Shown here: piece after piece, positions 10,031 to 11,051 of the stretch | How the letters are laid out: each line of letters starts with the position of its first letter | Position numbering within the stretch: the stretch's first letter is position 1 | Origin: Bacillota bacterium | Lineage (GTDB): Bacteria > Bacillota > Limnochordia > Limnochordales > ZCTH02-B6 | Direction: 5' to 3' | Assembly (NCBI GenBank): GCA_003387805.1 | Contig: QGSR01000036.1 | Coordinates: 1 to 11,051 of the forward strand | Length of the DNA: 11,051 nt | The notes under the pieces: generated by a model | What the model was told of the DNA's origin: nothing | Seen by the model: only the letters and a program-made list of their open reading frames with translations | The model's database searches: none | Made by a program: the position numbers and the translations under genes

Positions 10031-10669
10031 ATGTTTCTGTTTCGCCGCAGGCCCGAGCCCGTCGCGGGCAAAGGCGGCACGGCCGTCGTGCTGGACGTGG
10101 AGACGACCGGCCTGAATCCGTACAAAGACGAAGTTGTCGAACTGGCCATGATTTTGTTCCGGTACGACGAGAAGGGCCGCATCGACCCGGACAGCATCGA
10201 GGAGTACACGGGCCTGCGGGAACCGTCCGTACCAATATCACCTGACGCGACTCGCATCCACGGTCTGCGGATGGAGGACGTGGTCGGCCGGCGGCTGGAC
10301 GAGCAGTGGGTGCGCTCTCTGGCCAGCCGAGCCGACTTCTTCATTGCCCACAATGTCCGTTTCGACAAACCGTTCGTCGAGCGGCTGTTCCCCTCGGTGT
10401 TTCGGAAGAAACCCTGGCTTTGCACCTGTCACGACGTGGACTGGTCTGCCCGCGGCCTGAAGTCGAAGAACCTGGGCGTCCTGGCCGAACACCACCGCAT
10501 CCCGCACGAAAATGCACACCGAGCCTTGGGCGACGCCCGGGCGACGCTGGCTCTGCTCTCCCTAAAAGGTCTGAACGGCGGCACGGTGCTGACGGAGCTG
10601 GTGACGCAGCATAAGGAAGGCGCCGGGCGTACGGAAGCAAAGGCGAGCACGTCGCGTTCCCAGTCCTAG
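10031..10669 (+). CDS. Stand-alone DEDDh 3'-5' exonuclease (DnaQ/Pol III epsilon-like)
   Basis: Predicted metal-dependent 3'-5' exonuclease of the DnaQ-like (RNase T/DEDDh) superfamily. ATG 10031 follows GGAGGGA (10018-10024) by 6 bases, giving 212 residues, most of it one exonuclease domain. All catalytic positions are visible: ExoI VVLDVETTGL (Asp22, Glu24), ExoII FFIAHNVRFDKPFVE (Asp112) and ExoIII HRALGDARATLALL (His163, Asp168). PISPDATRIHGL (68-79) is typical of the family. A basic N-terminus and a polar, low-complexity tail (about 194-212) flank the domain. No polymerase, BRCT or Cas2 domain is fused. It lies 141 bases upstream of the first CRISPR repeat on the same strand. In some type I-E systems a DnaQ-like domain is fused to Cas2 and trims prespacers, so a link is possible but unproven; a general repair role is the plain alternative. 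Confidence 0.9.
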   Translation: MFLFRRRPEPVAGKGGTAVVLDVETTGLNPYKDEVVELAMILFRYDEKGRIDPDSIEEYTGLREPSVPISPDATRIHGLRMEDVVGRRLDEQWVRSLASRADFFIAHNVRFDKPFVERLFPSVFRKKPWLCTCHDVDWSARGLKSKNLGVLAEHHRIPHENAHRALGDARATLALLSLKGLNGGTVLTELVTQHKEGAGRTEAKASTSRSQS

Positions 10670-10810
10670 CGTTCGTGATCGCGGGCGCAAGAAAGGCCGT
10701 AGAAGGGTCTCGAGCACGGATGTAGAACATTCGTGGCAATAAAAGCCCAGCTAAACTACTAGATGCCGATTCTTGGCCATCGAACCCCTTCACTACGGCG
10801 TTTTCTTAGT
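10670..10810 (+). promoter_or_regulatory. Putative CRISPR leader
   Basis: This 141-base non-coding stretch between the exonuclease stop and repeat 1 is visibly more AT-rich than its surroundings, especially 10720-10810, as leaders usually are. Together with the repeat orientation it suggests transcription to the right and spacer addition at repeat 1. A weak promoter is possible (TTCGTG 10730-10735, 16 bp, TAAACT 10752-10757). No terminator of the exonuclease transcript is seen. Confidence 0.55.
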
Positions 10811-11051
10811 GTCGTCCCCACGCGCGTGGGGGTGTACCGCCTGCGAAGGGTAAGGCGAAGGACAAGGCGAAGTCGTCCCCACGCGCGTGGGGGTGTACCG
10901 ATTCGGGGGAATCATCCCCATAAATGGGGGTAGTCGTCCCCACGCGCGTGGGGGTGTACCGCGGTACGAAGTGTCCGGCCACGGAAATGCTGAGTCGTCC
11001 CCACGCGCGTGGGGGTGTACCGGCGTGGGAAGCGGTAGCGAGGTTCCCGGT
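10811..11051 (+). CRISPR. CRISPR array, type I-E-like, leader end (continues past window)
   Basis: Four identical 29-base repeats lie at 10811-10839, 10872-10900, 10933-10961 and 10994-11022. Spacers are exactly 32 bases (10840-10871, 10901-10932, 10962-10993) and a fourth is cut by the window edge after 29 bases. Each repeat begins GTCGT, has the perfect 16-bp palindrome CCCCACGCGCGTGGGG, and ends GGTGTACCG, so the last 8 bases (GTGTACCG) would be the crRNA 5' handle. The 29/32 layout, the hairpin and the CCG end are typical of type I-E, and the orientation implies plus-strand crRNA. The base before repeats 2-4 is A but T before repeat 1. No cas genes are in the window; subtype is inferred from repeat form only. 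Confidence 0.97.

Overview
The window is very GC-rich bacterial DNA. It has strong GGAGG-type ribosome sites, several GTG/TTG starts, a sigma-A-like promoter and an argC-argJ-argB-argD gene order. Together these suggest a high-GC, possibly thermophilic Bacillota (Symbiobacterium/Thermaerobacter/Limnochorda-like). That placement is inference; no species can be named from the sequence alone.

Left (1-1230): the 3' nine-tenths of murA, the first committed enzyme of peptidoglycan synthesis, closed by an intrinsic terminator. Middle (1252-9353): a five-gene arginine/carbamoyl-phosphate operon, argC-argJ-argB-argD-carB, all on the plus strand with gaps of 0 to about 60 bases. It is driven from a promoter at 1253-1282 that is covered by two tandem ARG-box-like operators spaced exactly 3 bp apart, so repression by an ArgR/AhrC-type protein with arginine is likely. 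ArgJ (ornithine acetyltransferase) recycles the acetyl group. ArgB and ArgC make the acetylglutamate semialdehyde, ArgD makes acetylornithine, and CarB supplies carbamoyl phosphate for the later citrulline step. argF, argG, argH and carA are not in the window, and carA is missing from its usual place before carB.

Right (9354-11051): a 677-base stretch without a convincing gene but with several strong inverted repeats, including a minus-strand-oriented intrinsic terminator and a perfect 14-bp palindrome. A stand-alone DEDDh (DnaQ-like) 3'-5' exonuclease gene follows (10031-10669). Then come a 141-base AT-richer leader-like stretch and the start of a CRISPR array with four identical 29-base repeats and 32-base spacers (61-base period, type I-E-like), running off the right edge. 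No cas gene is visible. The most interesting part is this last block: an intact DEDDh exonuclease next to the leader end of an I-E-like array, where cas1/cas2 would often sit, and a spacer that imitates the stem-loop of the repeat.
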